Notes under the pieces: model-generated | The model's input: the letters and a program-made list of their open reading frames with translations, nothing else | Databases searched by the model: none | What the model was told of the DNA's origin: nothing | Program-made: the position numbers and the translations under genes | In this document: piece by piece, positions 53,897-54,995 of the stretch | Layout of the letters: every line of letters begins with the position of its first letter | Numbering within the stretch: the stretch's first letter is position 1 | NCBI GenBank assembly: GCA_964499865.1 | Contig: CAZCPY010000003.1 | Location: forward strand, 1-54,995 | DNA: 54,995 nt | Direction: 5' to 3' | From: JANOGU01 sp964499865 | GTDB taxonomy: Bacteria; Pseudomonadota; Alphaproteobacteria; Rhodobacterales; Rhodobacteraceae

Positions 53897-54995
53897 ATGG
53901 CGCAGGACTACATCGTCAAGGACATCGCGCTCGCCGACTTCGGCCGCAAGGAACTGGTGATTGCGGAAACCGAGATGCCGGGCCTGATGGCCTGCCGCGA
54001 AGAGTTCGGGGCGTCGCGGCCGCTCGAGGGCGCGCGTATCGCGGGTTCCCTGCACATGACGATCCAGACCGGCGTGCTGATCGAGACGCTGACGGCGCTG
54101 GGCGCCGACGTGCGCTGGGCGTCCTGCAACATCTTCTCCACCCAGGACCACGCCGCCGCCGCCATCGCCAGGGCCGGCACCCCGGTCTTCGCCATCAAGG
54201 GCGAAACGCTCGAGGACTACTGGGACTACACCGACCGCATCTTCCGGTTCGGCGGGGAAGGCGGCACCTGCAACATGATCCTCGACGACGGCGGGGATGC
54301 CACGCTCTACATCCTGCTCGGCGCCCGGGTCGAGGCTGGCGAGACCGACCTGATCGCCGTGCCGACCTCGGACGAAGAGGTCTGCCTGTTCAACCAGATC
54401 AGGAAGCGCCTGAAGGCATCCCCCGGCTGGTTCACGAGACAGCGCGCCGACATCCGCGGCGTGTCGGAGGAAACCACCACCGGCGTCCACCGCCTTTACG
54501 AACTGCACAAGAAGGGCCTGCTGCCCTTCCCCGCGATCAACGTCAACGACAGCGTCACCAAGTCCAAGTTCGACAACAAGTACGGCTGCAAGGAATCGCT
54601 CGTGGACGGCATCCGCCGTGCCACCGACACGATGATGGCCGGCAAGGTGGCGGTCGTCTGCGGCTACGGCGACGTGGGCAAGGGCTCCGCCGCCTCGCTC
54701 CGCGGTGCGGGTGCCCGGGTGAAGGTGACCGAGGTGGATCCGATCTGCGCGCTGCAGGCGGCGATGGACGGCTACGAGGTCACGCTGCTGGAGGACGAGG
54801 TCGCCACCGCCGACATCTTCATCACCACCACCGGCAACAAGGACGTCATCCGCATCGACCACCTGCGGGCGATGAAGGACATGGCCATCGTCGGCAACAT
54901 CGGCCACTTCGACAACGAGATCCAGGTCGCCGCGCTGAAGAACCACAAGTGGACCAACATCAAGGACCAGGTGGACATGATCGAGATGCCCTCGG
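53897..54995 (+). CDS. ahcY: Adenosylhomocysteinase (3' end outside window)
   Basis: The first 366 codons are present. Signatures seen: SLHMTIQTGVLIETL near residues 51-65, ASCNIFSTQDHAAAAI near 75-90, FPAINVNDSVTKSKFDNKYG near 212-231, and the NAD-binding VVCGYGDVGKGSA near 252-264. It cleaves S-adenosylhomocysteine to adenosine and homocysteine. The ATG has AAGGA 10 bases upstream. No SAH riboswitch is apparent in the 136 bases before it. Confidence 0.97.
   Translation, partial: MAQDYIVKDIALADFGRKELVIAETEMPGLMACREEFGASRPLEGARIAGSLHMTIQTGVLIETLTALGADVRWASCNIFSTQDHAAAAIARAGTPVFAIKGETLEDYWDYTDRIFRFGGEGGTCNMILDDGGDATLYILLGARVEAGETDLIAVPTSDEEVCLFNQIRKRLKASPGWFTRQRADIRGVSEETTTGVHRLYELHKKGLLPFPAINVNDSVTKSKFDNKYGCKESLVDGIRRATDTMMAGKVAVVCGYGDVGKGSAASLRGAGARVKVTEVDPICALQAAMDGYEVTLLEDEVATADIFITTTGNKDVIRIDHLRAMKDMAIVGNIGHFDNEIQVAALKNHKWTNIKDQVDMIEMPS

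Overview
The window is about 55 kb of high-GC alphaproteobacterial chromosome. Gene content and order point to the family Rhodobacteraceae (order Rhodobacterales): a RegB/RegA (PrrB/PrrA) redox pair with HvrA, a rho-mnmE-mnmG-rsmG-parA-parB block, HemJ, addAB, and an amgK/murU pair. Genus cannot be set from the sequence alone. No rRNA, tRNA, CRISPR array, transposase or phage gene was seen, and almost all DNA is coding.

Layout. 1-1654: the start of a XylF-like sugar-binding protein gene, divergent from its likely ROK repressor. 1734-8275: tamA-tamB, then a convergent YihY-family gene. 8385-11205: a three-gene operon (class IV aminotransferase, phytanoyl-CoA-dioxygenase-like protein, sulfotransferase-like protein). 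11739-14372: mutS. 14377-16380: a 667-residue coiled-coil protein of unknown function and visibly lower GC, lying between mutS and grpE. 16505-20782: grpE-hrcA (minus strand) and rph-rdgB-hemW (plus strand). 20768-28097: parB-parA-rsmG-mnmG-mnmE-rho-hemJ, all on the minus strand. 28098-28520: a non-coding stretch with a cluster of DnaA-box-like sequences, the best candidate here for the chromosome origin. 28521-31201: maf-aroE-coaE-dnaQ, all on the plus strand. 31213-38019: secB, fxsA, a Tim44-like gene, mltA, smr, hslU, a membrane protein gene, hslV and trxA. 38020-46284: addA-addB-murU-amgK-tsaE, tightly overlapped. 46404-51106: a PAS-only membrane protein, regB, a decayed senC/prrC, regA and hvrA. 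51130-54995: a LysR regulator, a 46-residue small protein, an HD phosphohydrolase, a GT8 glycosyltransferase and the 5' part of ahcY.

How it fits together. The genes next to 28098-28520 point away from it on both sides. Two perfect 16-bp parS palindromes lie about 5 and 9 kb to its left, on either side of hemW-parB-parA-rsmG. Together these describe a replication origin and centromere neighbourhood.

Most notable observations: (1) the 600 bp between regB and regA, where relatives carry senC/prrC, holds a degenerate, frameshifted copy of that gene that has lost two of its three copper ligands, while RegB, RegA and HvrA look intact; (2) the candidate oriC; (3) parS sites embedded in the coding ends of rdgB/hemW and rsmG; (4) the orphan coiled-coil gene beside mutS; (5) the sulfotransferase-dioxygenase-aminotransferase operon, whose substrate I cannot name.
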